Shown here: piece after piece, positions 1-7,081 of the stretch
Layout of the letters: each line of letters opens with the position of its first letter
How positions within the stretch are numbered: the first letter of the stretch is position 1
NCBI GenBank assembly: GCA_045580875.1
Contig: JAZNOP010000013.1
Span: 1 to 32,080 of the forward strand
Length of the DNA stretch: 32,080 bases
From: SIG598 sp045580875
GTDB taxonomy: Bacteria > Bacillota > Clostridia > Oscillospirales > Acutalibacteraceae
Reading direction: 5' to 3'
Translations under genes and position numbers: made by a program
The notes under the pieces: generated by a model
What the model was told of the DNA's origin: nothing
The model's input: only the letters and a program-made list of their open reading frames with translations
Databases searched by the model: none

Positions 1-28
1 TTTGACTTCCGCCTTGCGCCGGCGGGGC

Positions 29-58
29 GGTTCCTTTTTGTTCGGTAAAAAAGGAACC
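29..58. repeat. Perfect 11-bp inverted repeat (hairpin)
   Basis: GGTTCCTTTTT at 29-39 is the exact complement of AAAAAGGAACC at 48-58, with an 8-nt loop. It sits beside a GC-rich stretch (11-30). It could be part of a dispersed repeat or the terminator of a gene left of the window. The T-rich arm lies inside the stem, which is not typical of a terminator. Confidence 0.6.
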
Positions 59-106
59 AAAATACCGTTTAAAAGGTCGTCTCGTATTTATATCGAATTG
101 CATGTG

Positions 107-140
107 TTTCAGAAATAATTCTACCGAATCATTTCTGAAA
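107..140. repeat. Near-perfect 15-bp hairpin
   Basis: TTTCAGAAAT (107-116) pairs with ATTTCTGAAA (131-140). After one mismatch, ATTC (118-121) pairs with GAAT (126-129) around a TACC loop. No T-tract follows on either strand, so it is not a standard terminator. A hairpin whose arm also contains TTCAGAAAT occurs at 21545-21579. Confidence 0.6.
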
Positions 141-341
141 ACCTCAATTCAGAATAAATACATGTAGCCTGAGCCACCGTCCGGCGCACATTCACCGGAG
201 TTACGTATGGTGATTGCCAACGCTTTATCATCTTCCACACTTCCACCCCTCGCCGATATTCTTCCGGCTCGGTCTTGGGGTGTGTGCGGTTGGTGCATCA
301 CTGAAGGTGAGTACGCTAAACCAAAATTTACAGTATCAATC

Positions 342-371
342 AAAAAACGGTGCAGCCGGATTGGCTGCACC
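342..371 (-). terminator. Rho-independent terminator of tkt
   Basis: On the minus strand GGTGCAGCC (371-363), a 5-nt loop and GGCTGCACC (357-349) are followed by a T-run complementary to 342-347. It lies about 25 nt after the transketolase stop codon. Confidence 0.9.
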
Positions 372-394
372 GCAGTGAATGATCTGGATATTAA

Positions 395-2386
395 TTATTT
401 TACGATGCTCTTTACAGTCTCTGCGACGTTCTCAGCAGTGAAGCCGAAGTGCGGGAAGAGAACAGAGAAAGGAGCAGATGCACCGAAGGTGTCGATGCAG
501 ACGGTCTTGCCGTCAAGTCCGACATACTTGTGCCAGCCGTATGCAGAGCCTGCCTCTACAGCAACTCTTGCACGTACAGCGGAGGGAAGTACCGACTCCT
601 TGTACTCTGCGGTCTGCTGATCAAAGACCTCCATGCAGGGAATGGAAACAACGCGGACATCGATGCCCTCAGCGATGAGTGCCTTCTTTGCATCAACTGC
701 AAGTGCAACCTCAGAGCCTGCTGCAACGATGATAGCATCGGGAGTTTCCTTGTCGGAATCAGCAATGACATAGCCACCCTTGAGAGCCTCCTTGGAGGAA
801 CCGGCCTGCTGGGGCAGATCCTGACGGGTGAGAACTACAGCGCCCGGAGTACCCTCAGAAGCGATGAGTGCGTACCATGCGGCAGCAGTCTCGGTTGCAT
901 CGCAGGGACGCCATACGTTGAAGTTGGGCATGGAGCGGAGCATTGCAAGCTGCTCGATGGGCTCGTGGGTGGGACCGTCCTCGCCGACACCGATGCTGTC
1001 ATGGGTGAAGACATACATTGCCGGAATGTTCATTATAGAGGAAAGTCTTGCCATGGGCTTGACGTAATCGCTGAATACGAAGAAGGTGGAAACGAACGAG
1101 CGCAGACCGCCGTGGAGAAGCAGACCGTTGCCGATAGCAGCCATTGCAATCTCACGGACGCCGAAGTGCAGGTTTCTGCCGGCATAGTTGTCCTTATTGA
1201 AGTCGCCCTTGCCGTTCATGTAGGTCTTGGTGGAGGGTGCGAGGTCAGCAGCGCCGCCGATGAGGTTGGGTATGATTTCAGCCAGACGGTTGATCATGTT
1301 TCCGGAGAGTACGCGGGTAGCCATAGGCTTGTCCTCGTAAGCCCAGAATTCCTCGCTGTCAAGAGCAGCCTCGAGAGCCTCGTTCTTTACGAAGTAGGTG
1401 TTCCAGAGCTCAGCAAGCTCGGGATATGCCTTGCAGTAGTCAGCGAAAAGTGCCTGCCACTCATTGTAAGCGGTCTTCTTCTGCTCAGCAACTGCTGCAA
1501 CATGGTCATAGACCTCCTGCGGTACGAAGAAGGGCTCGTCAGAGGGCCAGTTCATTGCAGTCTTCATCTCGGCAATGTTTGCGTCACCAAGAGGCTCGCC
1601 GTGAGCGGAAGCCTTGCCCTGCTTTGCCGGGCAGCCCTGACCGATCTGGGTGCGGACGATGATGAAGGAGGGGTGCTCGGTGTCTGCCTTTGCAGCCTCG
1701 ATAGCCTCGCCGATAGCATCCATGTCGGTGCCGTCCTCAACGTAGAGGGTCTGGAAACCGAAAGCCTCGACACGCTTCTGAACATCTTCAGTGAATGCGA
1801 TGTCGGTGGAGCCTTCGATGGAAATATCGTTGGAATCATAAAGGATAATAAGCTTGGAGAGACCGAGTGTTCCTGCGAGTGAAAGAGCCTCGGAGGAAAT
1901 GCCCTCCATCATGCAGCCGTCGCCGCACAGTGCGTATGTGTAGTGATCGACAACAGGATAACCGTCGCGGTTGAAGATATCTGCGAGGTGTGCCTCAGCC
2001 ATTGCCATACCGACAGCCATGCCGAGACCTGCGCCGAGAGGACCGGTGGAAGCATCAACACCGACAGTGTGCTTGTACTCCGGGTGACCGGGAGTGAGCG
2101 AGCCGAGCTGACGGAATGCCTTGAGGTCATCAAGGGTAAGACCGTAGCCGAACAGATGCAGCAGGGAGTAGAGCATTGCAGAGCCGTGTCCGCCGGAAAG
2201 AATGAAGCGGTCGCGGTCGAGCCACTCGGCATCAGCCGGATTGATCTTCATGTGCTTTGCCCACAGCTCATAGGCTGCAGGAGCTGCGCCGAGGGGCAGA
2301 CCGGGGTGTCCCGACTTTGCCTTCTGGATAGCGTCAGCAGACAGCACACGTATCGCGTTTACGGTCAGTTGATCGAGATTGTTCAT
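395..2386 (-). CDS. tkt: Transketolase
   Basis: This is a full-length 663-residue transketolase. It transfers two-carbon ketol units between sugar phosphates with thiamine diphosphate in the non-oxidative pentose phosphate pathway, in the cytoplasm. Visible signatures are SGHPGLPLGAAP near the N-terminus, SGGHGSAMLYSLLHLFGY, the thiamine-diphosphate motif ALCGDGCMMEG, and GEDGPTHEPIEQLAMLR in the pyrimidine-binding domain. The start is the ATG at 2386, 8 nt after AAGGAG. Longer in-frame extensions would be translated promoter and leader sequence. It is a single-gene unit with its own promoter and terminator. Codon choice is that of a highly expressed gene. Fructose-bisphosphate aldolase lies elsewhere in the window, so this is not a pentose phosphate operon. 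Confidence 0.97.
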   Translation of the reverse strand: MNNLDQLTVNAIRVLSADAIQKAKSGHPGLPLGAAPAAYELWAKHMKINPADAEWLDRDRFILSGGHGSAMLYSLLHLFGYGLTLDDLKAFRQLGSLTPGHPEYKHTVGVDASTGPLGAGLGMAVGMAMAEAHLADIFNRDGYPVVDHYTYALCGDGCMMEGISSEALSLAGTLGLSKLIILYDSNDISIEGSTDIAFTEDVQKRVEAFGFQTLYVEDGTDMDAIGEAIEAAKADTEHPSFIIVRTQIGQGCPAKQGKASAHGEPLGDANIAEMKTAMNWPSDEPFFVPQEVYDHVAAVAEQKKTAYNEWQALFADYCKAYPELAELWNTYFVKNEALEAALDSEEFWAYEDKPMATRVLSGNMINRLAEIIPNLIGGAADLAPSTKTYMNGKGDFNKDNYAGRNLHFGVREIAMAAIGNGLLLHGGLRSFVSTFFVFSDYVKPMARLSSIMNIPAMYVFTHDSIGVGEDGPTHEPIEQLAMLRSMPNFNVWRPCDATETAAAWYALIASEGTPGAVVLTRQDLPQQAGSSKEALKGGYVIADSDKETPDAIIVAAGSEVALAVDAKKALIAEGIDVRVVSIPCMEVFDQQTAEYKESVLPSAVRARVAVEAGSAYGWHKYVGLDGKTVCIDTFGASAPFSVLFPHFGFTAENVAETVKSIVK

Positions 2387-2441
2387 TTTGAAGATCTCCT
2401 TTATGTAAAAATAGAGAATTAACCTGAAAGAAAAGACAGCA

Positions 2442-2490
2442 AAGGCGCTGACCTTCCAAACAATAAGTATAACAGAAAGGTGAGCGCCTT
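2442..2490. promoter_or_regulatory. 14-bp-arm palindrome over the tkt promoter (putative operator)
   Basis: AAGGCGCTGACCTT at 2442-2455 and AAGGTGAGCGCCTT at 2477-2490 are inverted copies with one mismatch and a 21-nt spacer. The -10 element (2466-2471) lies in the centre and one arm fills the -35/-10 spacer. One arm is upstream of the predicted transcription start, so the symmetry works at DNA level and suggests a repressor site. Confidence 0.6.
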
Positions 2491-2494
2491 GCAA
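2466..2494 (-). promoter_or_regulatory. Promoter of tkt
   Basis: On the minus strand TTGCAA (2494-2489), a 17-nt spacer and TATACT (2471-2466) form a good housekeeping sigma-A promoter. Transcription would start near 2459, giving a leader of about 70 nt. Confidence 0.75.
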
Positions 2495-2632
2495 TATTGA
2501 TTTGTTCCCAATTAACACCCTTATTTGTGCCGGATATTGGATATTTTAGGGTAAATTATCCATATTATGATAATATATGGCGCGAATATTACTGACGGTA
2601 TTACGAATATCAGTTTTCAGAACAGCCGCCGG

Positions 2633-3385
2633 TCAGCAAAGCTCAGAATAATCCGGCAGGATACGGTAGACATAGGCGTTGCCCTGCTTGCCGCAGCGCT
2701 CAGCTATGCCTGTCTCAATGAGCACCGCGAGGGTCATTCTGGCTATGTCATCGCTGACACCAGCCGATCGGGCGAAGTCCTTTGCGGTGAATTCCTCCGG
2801 AAGACCGGCGGGAACTAATTGCAGGTAATCAACCGGAGATGAAAGAATTATCTCCCCGATAAGCGCGGTGGGATACCGCTCCACGCCGTTGTTTGCGCCT
2901 TTGCGCCGCCTGCCTCTTTTTCTGCCGGAGGGGCGGTATTCATCGGCCTCGAGCATGGCAATGCAGACCGAAAGCCGCGGGTCACCCATAAGCTTGCGGA
3001 TTCCGTAAAGCTCGCGGAATACATCGTATTCTCCGCGGTGCAGACCGGAGCGTCGTGAGGATATCATCTCGCCGGTTTCGGGGTCAATATATATCAGCCG
3101 CTTGTTGACGACGCAGGGCCACACGACGGTCACCGGTGCGTATTCAAGAAAGCGGGTCAGCTTTTCGCGCATCTTGAAAAATGAGGCGCTCTGTATCTCG
3201 ATTATGCCGTTTTCGCCGACAATATCCGCCACATAGCCTCCGATTGGGATCTCGTGGCATGAGGTGTCCGGCTCGTAATAGTGCTTGAGGGTATTATGAA
3301 CACCCTTTTCGCCAAGAGTGCCGATACCTTCGCGCTGGCGGGCGCCGGCGGTTTCGATGGCGCGGGCAAAGCGTTCGCTGTCCAT
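2633..3385 (-). CDS. Unrecognised protein: PD-(D/E)XK-like core plus winged-helix-like tail
   Basis: I do not recognise this 250-residue protein as a named family. Residues 20-100 look like a PD-(D/E)XK nuclease fold: GEKGVH (25-30), Asp54 in GGYVADIV, then the hydrophobic strand IIEIQ with Glu63 and Gln65, then a helix rich in Lys/Arg. An E-x-Q in place of E-x-K is known in CoiA-like relatives. Residues 155-163 form a very basic linker (RKRGRRRKG) like an AT-hook. Residues 168-245 resemble a winged helix (DFARSAGVSDDIARMTLAVLIETG). The start at 3385 follows GGGAG at a long 11-nt spacing. No partner gene accompanies it, so it is not an obvious restriction or toxin system. A DNA-binding nuclease or nuclease-derived regulator is inferred. 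Confidence 0.8.
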   Translation of the reverse strand: MDSERFARAIETAGARQREGIGTLGEKGVHNTLKHYYEPDTSCHEIPIGGYVADIVGENGIIEIQSASFFKMREKLTRFLEYAPVTVVWPCVVNKRLIYIDPETGEMISSRRSGLHRGEYDVFRELYGIRKLMGDPRLSVCIAMLEADEYRPSGRKRGRRRKGANNGVERYPTALIGEIILSSPVDYLQLVPAGLPEEFTAKDFARSAGVSDDIARMTLAVLIETGIAERCGKQGNAYVYRILPDYSELC

Positions 3386-3407
3386 ATAATTTATACTCCC
3401 GTTATAG

Positions 3408-3436
3408 TTGACAAAAATGTATAAATGTGGTTAAAT
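3408..3436 (+). promoter_or_regulatory. Promoter of the tyrS leader
   Basis: TTGACA (3408-3413), a 17-nt spacer and TTAAAT (3431-3436) predict a start near 3443. This gives tyrS a leader of about 200 nt, long enough for regulation. No T-box consensus (AGGGTGG) is visible in it. Confidence 0.65.
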
Positions 3437-3508
3437 TACTTATTATTATATATTGCGCGCAGGGCTATTTCAATAGCTGTTATCTGCAGTGCGAAGGGAG
3501 GCGTATAT

Positions 3509-3568
3509 ATGGCGGCATTTAAAAATTACGTGCCGGTTGTCTATGGAGGTTTTTTCGCAGAAAGGTAG
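3509..3568 (+). CDS. Putative 19-residue leader peptide upstream of tyrS
   Basis: An ATG at 3509 lies 7 nt after an excellent Shine-Dalgarno (AAGGGAGG, 3494-3501) and opens a 19-codon frame (MAAFKNYVPVVYGGFFAER) ending at TAG 3566-3568, 75 nt before tyrS. It contains two Tyr codons (7 and 12) and three Phe codons. Tyr-dependent stalling could couple charged tRNA-Tyr level to tyrS expression, replacing the usual T-box. Possible competing pairings follow (GGAG 3545 with CTCC 3570; TATGG 3543 with CCATA 3583), but no clear terminator is seen. The reading frame is directly visible; the regulatory role is inference. Confidence 0.5.
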   Translation: MAAFKNYVPVVYGGFFAER

Positions 3569-3643
3569 TCTCCGGAAGATACCATATACGTTCTAATAAT
3601 CTGTAATCAATTCAGAAATTCAACATAAAGAGGTTTTAATAAA

Positions 3644-4885
3644 ATGAATGTTTTTGATGAACTCAAACGACGCGGGCTCATCGCTCAGATGACCCATGAG
3701 GACAAGATTCGTGAGCTGCTCGGCAGCGGCGAGCCTGTCACCTTCTACATCGGCTTTGACCCCACTGCAGACAGCCTGCACGTCGGTCATCTCCTTCAGA
3801 TGATCATCATGGCTCATATGCAGAGAGCAGGTCATCGTCCCATTGCCATCATCGGCGGCGGTACTGCAATGATCGGCGATCCCACCGGACGTTCCGATAT
3901 GCGTTCCATGATGACCAAGGAGACCATCGCACACAACGGAAACTGCTTCGTCAAGCAGATGTCCAGAGTTGTCGACTTCGGCGAGGACAAGGCAATGATG
4001 CTCAACAACGCCGACTGGATCCTTCCCCTTAACTACATTGATTTCCTGCGTGATATCGGTGTGCATTTCTCTGTCAACAGAATGCTTACCGCTGAATGCT
4101 TCAAGTCCCGTCTTGAGCGCGGACTTTCCTTCATCGAGTTCAACTACATGCTGATGCAGAGCTACGACTTCCTCGTGCTCAATCAGAAGTACGGCTGCAA
4201 GCTGGAGCTCGGCGGCGACGACCAGTGGTCCAATATCCTCGGCGGTATCGATCTTGTACGCCGTGTCGAGGGCGAAGAGGTCTACGGTATGACCTTTGCT
4301 CTTCTTACCACCAGCGACGGCAAGAAGATGGGCAAGACCATGGGTGGCGCTGTATGGCTCGACCCGAACAAAACCTCCCCTTACGATTTCTACCAGTACT
4401 GGAGAAATACCGAGGACGCAAGCGTTATCCGCTGCCTGAAGTTCCTCACCTTCCTGCCCATCGAAGAGATCGAGGCAATGGAAGAGTGGCAGGGCACCGG
4501 CAAGATCAACGATGCGAAGGAAATCCTTGCATACGAGGTCACCAAGATCGTTCACGGTGAGGAAGAGGCTGAGCGCGCAAGAGCTGCAGCACGTGCTATC
4601 TTCGGCGCAGGCGCAGACAGTGCTGATATGCCCTCCACCCAGCTCACTGATGAGAACTTCACCGACGGTGCCATCGCTCTTGCTGATCTTCTGATTGCCT
4701 GCGGTATTGCTTCTTCCAAGGGCAACGCACGTCAGCTGATCACCAAGGATCAGTGCATCTCCATCAACGGCGAGAAGGTAACCGACGGCTTCAAGAGCTA
4801 CACTCTTGAGGACTTCGAGGACGGTCAGATCATTATCCGTAAGGGCAAGAAGGTCTTCCACAAGGCTCTCGCTCCTGCGAAATAA
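3644..4885 (+). CDS. tyrS: Tyrosyl-tRNA synthetase
   Basis: This 413-residue class I aminoacyl-tRNA synthetase charges tRNA-Tyr with tyrosine using ATP in the cytoplasm. The HIGH signature is HVGH (46-49) within GFDPTADSLHVGHL, and the KMSKS loop is KMGKT (228-232). GGDDQWSNILGG (190-201) is characteristic of TyrRS. An S4 RNA-binding domain occupies the last 75 residues (GNARQLITKDQCISINGEKV). The length matches bacterial TyrRS. The start follows AAAGAGG by about 8 nt. It is monocistronic, with a long leader holding a possible leader peptide instead of a T-box. Confidence 0.97.
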   Translation: MNVFDELKRRGLIAQMTHEDKIRELLGSGEPVTFYIGFDPTADSLHVGHLLQMIIMAHMQRAGHRPIAIIGGGTAMIGDPTGRSDMRSMMTKETIAHNGNCFVKQMSRVVDFGEDKAMMLNNADWILPLNYIDFLRDIGVHFSVNRMLTAECFKSRLERGLSFIEFNYMLMQSYDFLVLNQKYGCKLELGGDDQWSNILGGIDLVRRVEGEEVYGMTFALLTTSDGKKMGKTMGGAVWLDPNKTSPYDFYQYWRNTEDASVIRCLKFLTFLPIEEIEAMEEWQGTGKINDAKEILAYEVTKIVHGEEEAERARAAARAIFGAGADSADMPSTQLTDENFTDGAIALADLLIACGIASSKGNARQLITKDQCISINGEKVTDGFKSYTLEDFEDGQIIIRKGKKVFHKALAPAK

Positions 4886-4901
4886 TCAAACCAGATTAAA
4901 G

Positions 4902-4942
4902 CAGCCGTGACTGGCGCGCAGAAAGCGTACCGGTCACGGCTG
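4902..4942 (+). terminator. Hairpin after tyrS, weak terminator
   Basis: CAGCCGTGAC (4902-4911) and GTCACGGCTG (4933-4942) form a perfect 10-bp stem 17 nt after the tyrS stop. The loop is large (21 nt) and no T-run follows, so termination by this hairpin alone is uncertain. Confidence 0.45.
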
Positions 4943-4972
4943 TGTGATATATCGAATAAACCGAATGTATTA

Positions 4973-5001
4973 TTGAGCGATAAAATAACAGAGAGTATAA
5001 G
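4973..5001 (+). promoter_or_regulatory. Promoter of the DUF2975/XRE pair
   Basis: TTGAGC (4973-4978), a 17-nt spacer and TATAAG (4996-5001) lie about 20 nt upstream of the ribosome-binding site of the membrane protein gene. Confidence 0.55.
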
Positions 5002-5026
5002 TGAGCGTATAAAAGGAGGCGCAAAA

Positions 5027-5491
5027 ATGAAGCTTCTGAAGAAATTTCGTATGGTCGTTCTTGCCGATGTCATGCTGGCAGTACTGATTCTCTGCGGAGT
5101 AGTGGTCTACGCTGCACTGCCGTGGCTGCTTAAGCTGTATTTTGCCAACACAACCATCTATCTGCTGGGAAGGACATATATCGCCATTATGGTGCTGATG
5201 TATGCCGCCGGAATACCGGCGATAACCCTGCTGGTGCTGGCGCTCAAGCTTATGGTCAACATCACGCGTGGGGAATCCTTTGTCAGAAAGAACGCGCATC
5301 TGCTCGGGCAGATGGGTATCTGCGCGCTGGTTATAAGCATACTGTTTTTTATTGGCACATTCTTTATTCAGTCAATCTTCGTAATGGTAGTCGGAGTGGT
5401 GTTCCTTCTGCTGGCTGTGCTGGCAAAGGTGTTCCGCGAGCTGTTCTCGACAGCTATCGACTACAAGGAAGAAAATGAGCTTACTATCTGA
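5027..5491 (+). CDS. DUF2975 family membrane protein
   Basis: This 154-residue integral membrane protein has four predicted transmembrane segments, at about residues 10-32, 46-72, 92-112 and 114-134. The intracellular stretch NITRGESFVRKNAHLLGQMG between the second and third segments is typical of DUF2975. The start is the ATG at 5027, 7 nt after AAAAGGAGG; upstream in-frame codons are not preceded by a ribosome-binding site. The XRE regulator gene follows after 12 nt. Such DUF2975/HTH pairs are common in Bacillota, where the small regulator is thought to control the operon. The biochemical role is unknown. Confidence 0.85.
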   Translation: MKLLKKFRMVVLADVMLAVLILCGVVVYAALPWLLKLYFANTTIYLLGRTYIAIMVLMYAAGIPAITLLVLALKLMVNITRGESFVRKNAHLLGQMGICALVISILFFIGTFFIQSIFVMVVGVVFLLLAVLAKVFRELFSTAIDYKEENELTI

Positions 5492-5503
5492 CGGAGGCGC
5501 AAA

Positions 5504-5752
5504 ATGGCGATAATGATAAACATAGATGTCATGCTTGCCAGACGCAAGGTAGGTGTCTCCGAGCTTGCCGACCGGGTGGGCATAACCATCTCGAATCTTT
5601 CAATCCTGAAAAACAACCGCGCAAAGGCGATACGCTTTTCAACCCTCAATGCTATCTGCCGCGAGCTTAACTGTCAGCCGGGAGATATCATGGAATATAT
5701 TCCCGACGATGAGCTTCCCGAGGGCGCGGTCATACTTGATGAGGACGAATAA
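5504..5752 (+). CDS. XRE-type transcriptional regulator, short form
   Basis: This 82-residue protein is essentially one helix-turn-helix domain. The core runs from MLARRKVGVSELADRVGITI through NLSILKNNRAKAIRFSTLNA to ICRELNCQPGDIMEYIPDDE, as in YozG-like regulators. The acidic C-terminus is short. It has its own GGAGG, 6 nt before the ATG, and follows the DUF2975 gene after 12 nt, so the two are co-transcribed. DNA binding and autoregulation of the pair are inferred from the family. No obvious palindrome is present at the promoter at 4973. Confidence 0.9.
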   Translation: MAIMINIDVMLARRKVGVSELADRVGITISNLSILKNNRAKAIRFSTLNAICRELNCQPGDIMEYIPDDELPEGAVILDEDE

Positions 5753-5788
5753 TTATCAGTTTATAATGCAAGTAATACAGTATATAGT

Positions 5789-5826
5789 AAAGCCGTCTGC
5801 CGGAAAAACTTCGACAGACGGCTTTT
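5789..5826. terminator. Bidirectional terminator
   Basis: AGCCGTCTG (5791-5799) pairs with CAGACGGCT (5815-5823), flanked by A-rich and T-rich ends that extend the stem. It serves the XRE gene on the plus strand and the convergent TPR gene on the minus strand. Confidence 0.85.
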
Positions 5827-5830
5827 AATT

Positions 5831-6838
5831 TCAGAGATTTCGGAAGAACCGGAAAATTTCGTGGAATGTTCCGGAAAAATAAGCCCAGATGCAAAGGGCA
5901 ATCAGCACAATTACTGCCAGTGCCTCGAAAAGCGGACGCTTGCCGTCGAGCGGGCTGCTGCGGCTGTACCCGTATTCGCTGATGTAGCGTGACAGCTCAG
6001 CTGTCATGGAATCGGCGGCAGCGCTGTCTCCAACAGGTTCTATGACCGCGGAAACGGCAGTATCATCGGCAGTGGGCAGAGCAGCGGCAGTGCCTGCGCG
6101 CTCTTCCGGCGAGGGAATATCGGCTGTGGCGTAAAGCGTGTCGATGACGCATTTCTTGCGGCGGTAATCGTAGTTGCCGGTGCGCTCGTAAAGGCTGTTC
6201 CACAGTGCGTGGGCGCGGTCAAGACGCTTTGTCTCTCCGCGGAAGAGATGGTCAATAAATCCCACGCGATAGCTTGCAACGGCAAGGTCGTCAAGTGCAA
6301 GCTCGCTGTCGTCATTTTCTGCAGCGCGTTCAGCAATCACCAGCGCGCGCCTGAAGTGCTCGTAGGCGGATTCCGGTTTTGCGGTGCGTTCATACAGACC
6401 GCCGAGCTTGTTGCTGCATATCTGCATCCAGCGGTCGGTCTGCCGGCAGAGTATGTCCTCAGGCAGTGAATCGAGAATCGACTGCAGGCGAAGAAAGGTC
6501 TTTATTGCGCGCTGAGAATCGCCTATTTCGTAATGATGCTCACCGAGGTCGAAGAGAATGCTGAATACCGTTTCGGCGCTGGCAAGCGTGGGGGTGCGCT
6601 CCAGCTCGTTTATTGCCTGCATGGCTGCAAGCGAATACCAGCGCACAGCCTCAGCGCTGTCTTTTTCGACATTTTCGCCGGTGCGGTACATCTGCGCCAG
6701 ACGGTATTTCGCCGAAAGCATATCGCCTGTAGAGGCAGCTTCGGTCACTATATCAATATAGCTTTCGTTGATTTCGCTCACATTCTCACATCGCTTTCGG
6801 ACAGGAGTACCGGCATTTCGCCTGTGCATGAACTGCAT
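5831..6838 (-). CDS. TPR/Sel1-repeat protein with C-terminal membrane anchor
   Basis: This 335-residue protein is mostly alpha-helical. Residues 40-72 contain a Sel1-like repeat (AKYRLAQMYRTGENVEKDSA followed by EAVRWYSLAA). TPR-like helices follow to about residue 230 (YEIGDSQRAIKTFLRLQ; SAYEHFRRALVIAERAA). A low-complexity linker (about 235-280) leads to one hydrophobic segment (about 304-325), suggesting a tail-anchored protein with the repeats in the cytoplasm. It probably acts as an adaptor; the partner is unknown. The start is uncertain: the ATG at 6838 has no good ribosome-binding site, and a GTG 19 codons further in is an alternative. Confidence 0.8.
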   Translation of the reverse strand: MQFMHRRNAGTPVRKRCENVSEINESYIDIVTEAASTGDMLSAKYRLAQMYRTGENVEKDSAEAVRWYSLAAMQAINELERTPTLASAETVFSILFDLGEHHYEIGDSQRAIKTFLRLQSILDSLPEDILCRQTDRWMQICSNKLGGLYERTAKPESAYEHFRRALVIAERAAENDDSELALDDLAVASYRVGFIDHLFRGETKRLDRAHALWNSLYERTGNYDYRRKKCVIDTLYATADIPSPEERAGTAAALPTADDTAVSAVIEPVGDSAAADSMTAELSRYISEYGYSRSSPLDGKRPLFEALAVIVLIALCIWAYFSGTFHEIFRFFRNL

Positions 6839-6947
6839 ATAAGATTAGTATATAATAATAAACGCCGGTCGGCAACAGTTTTTTACATAGTCAGGATTAA
6901 TTATCAGCCGGTATAGTGACCGGGTCAATAAATTCAACAAAGCCTGC

Positions 6948-6973
6948 TGCACGATAGGCAGGTTTATCGTGCA
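6948..6973. promoter_or_regulatory. Perfect 9-bp dyad upstream of the nfeD-floA promoter
   Basis: TGCACGATA (6948-6956) and TATCGTGCA (6965-6973) are exact inverted copies with an 8-nt spacer. The site ends 10 nt before the -35 element, in a position suited to an activator or an upstream operator. Confidence 0.55.
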
Positions 6974-6983
6974 CAAAAATGTA

Positions 6984-7012
6984 TTGCCAATGCGTATTAA
7001 TTGTGGTACTAT
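6984..7012 (+). promoter_or_regulatory. Promoter of the nfeD-floA operon
   Basis: TTGCCA (6984-6989), a 17-nt spacer and TACTAT (7007-7012) resemble a sigma-A promoter. In Bacillus subtilis the equivalent operon is controlled by sigma-W; no sigma-W-like motif was recognised here. Confidence 0.6.
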
Positions 7013-7081
7013 ATCATTACAATCAATTCAATACATAGAAGTGTTGATGTGAAATCGGGGCTAATAAGGGGGGAGAATGTA

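Larger units (their letters stand above)
1..341. other. Intergenic stretch without a convincing gene
   Basis: This stretch lies beyond the 3' end of transketolase and contains no reading frame with a good ribosome-binding site. A 73-codon minus-strand frame (149-370) runs through the tkt terminator and lacks family features, so it is not called. Two strong hairpins (29-58 and 107-140) suggest a dispersed intergenic repeat at the left edge, but this cannot be shown from one copy. Confidence 0.5.

Noticed and set aside
149..370. 73-codon minus-strand frame downstream of tkt
   Set aside because: It starts inside the tkt terminator hairpin, has no ribosome-binding site, and matches no recognisable domain.
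449..1882. 477-codon plus-strand frame antisense to tkt
   Set aside because: It runs exactly opposite the well-supported transketolase, has no ribosome-binding site, and its composition is explained by the strong codon bias of the real gene.
3437..3643. T-box riboswitch upstream of tyrS
   Set aside because: No AGGGTGG-type T-box sequence and no adjacent terminator were found in the leader.
3620..4861. 413-codon minus-strand frame antisense to tyrS
   Set aside because: It is a mirror of the highly biased tyrS codons and has no family features or ribosome-binding site.
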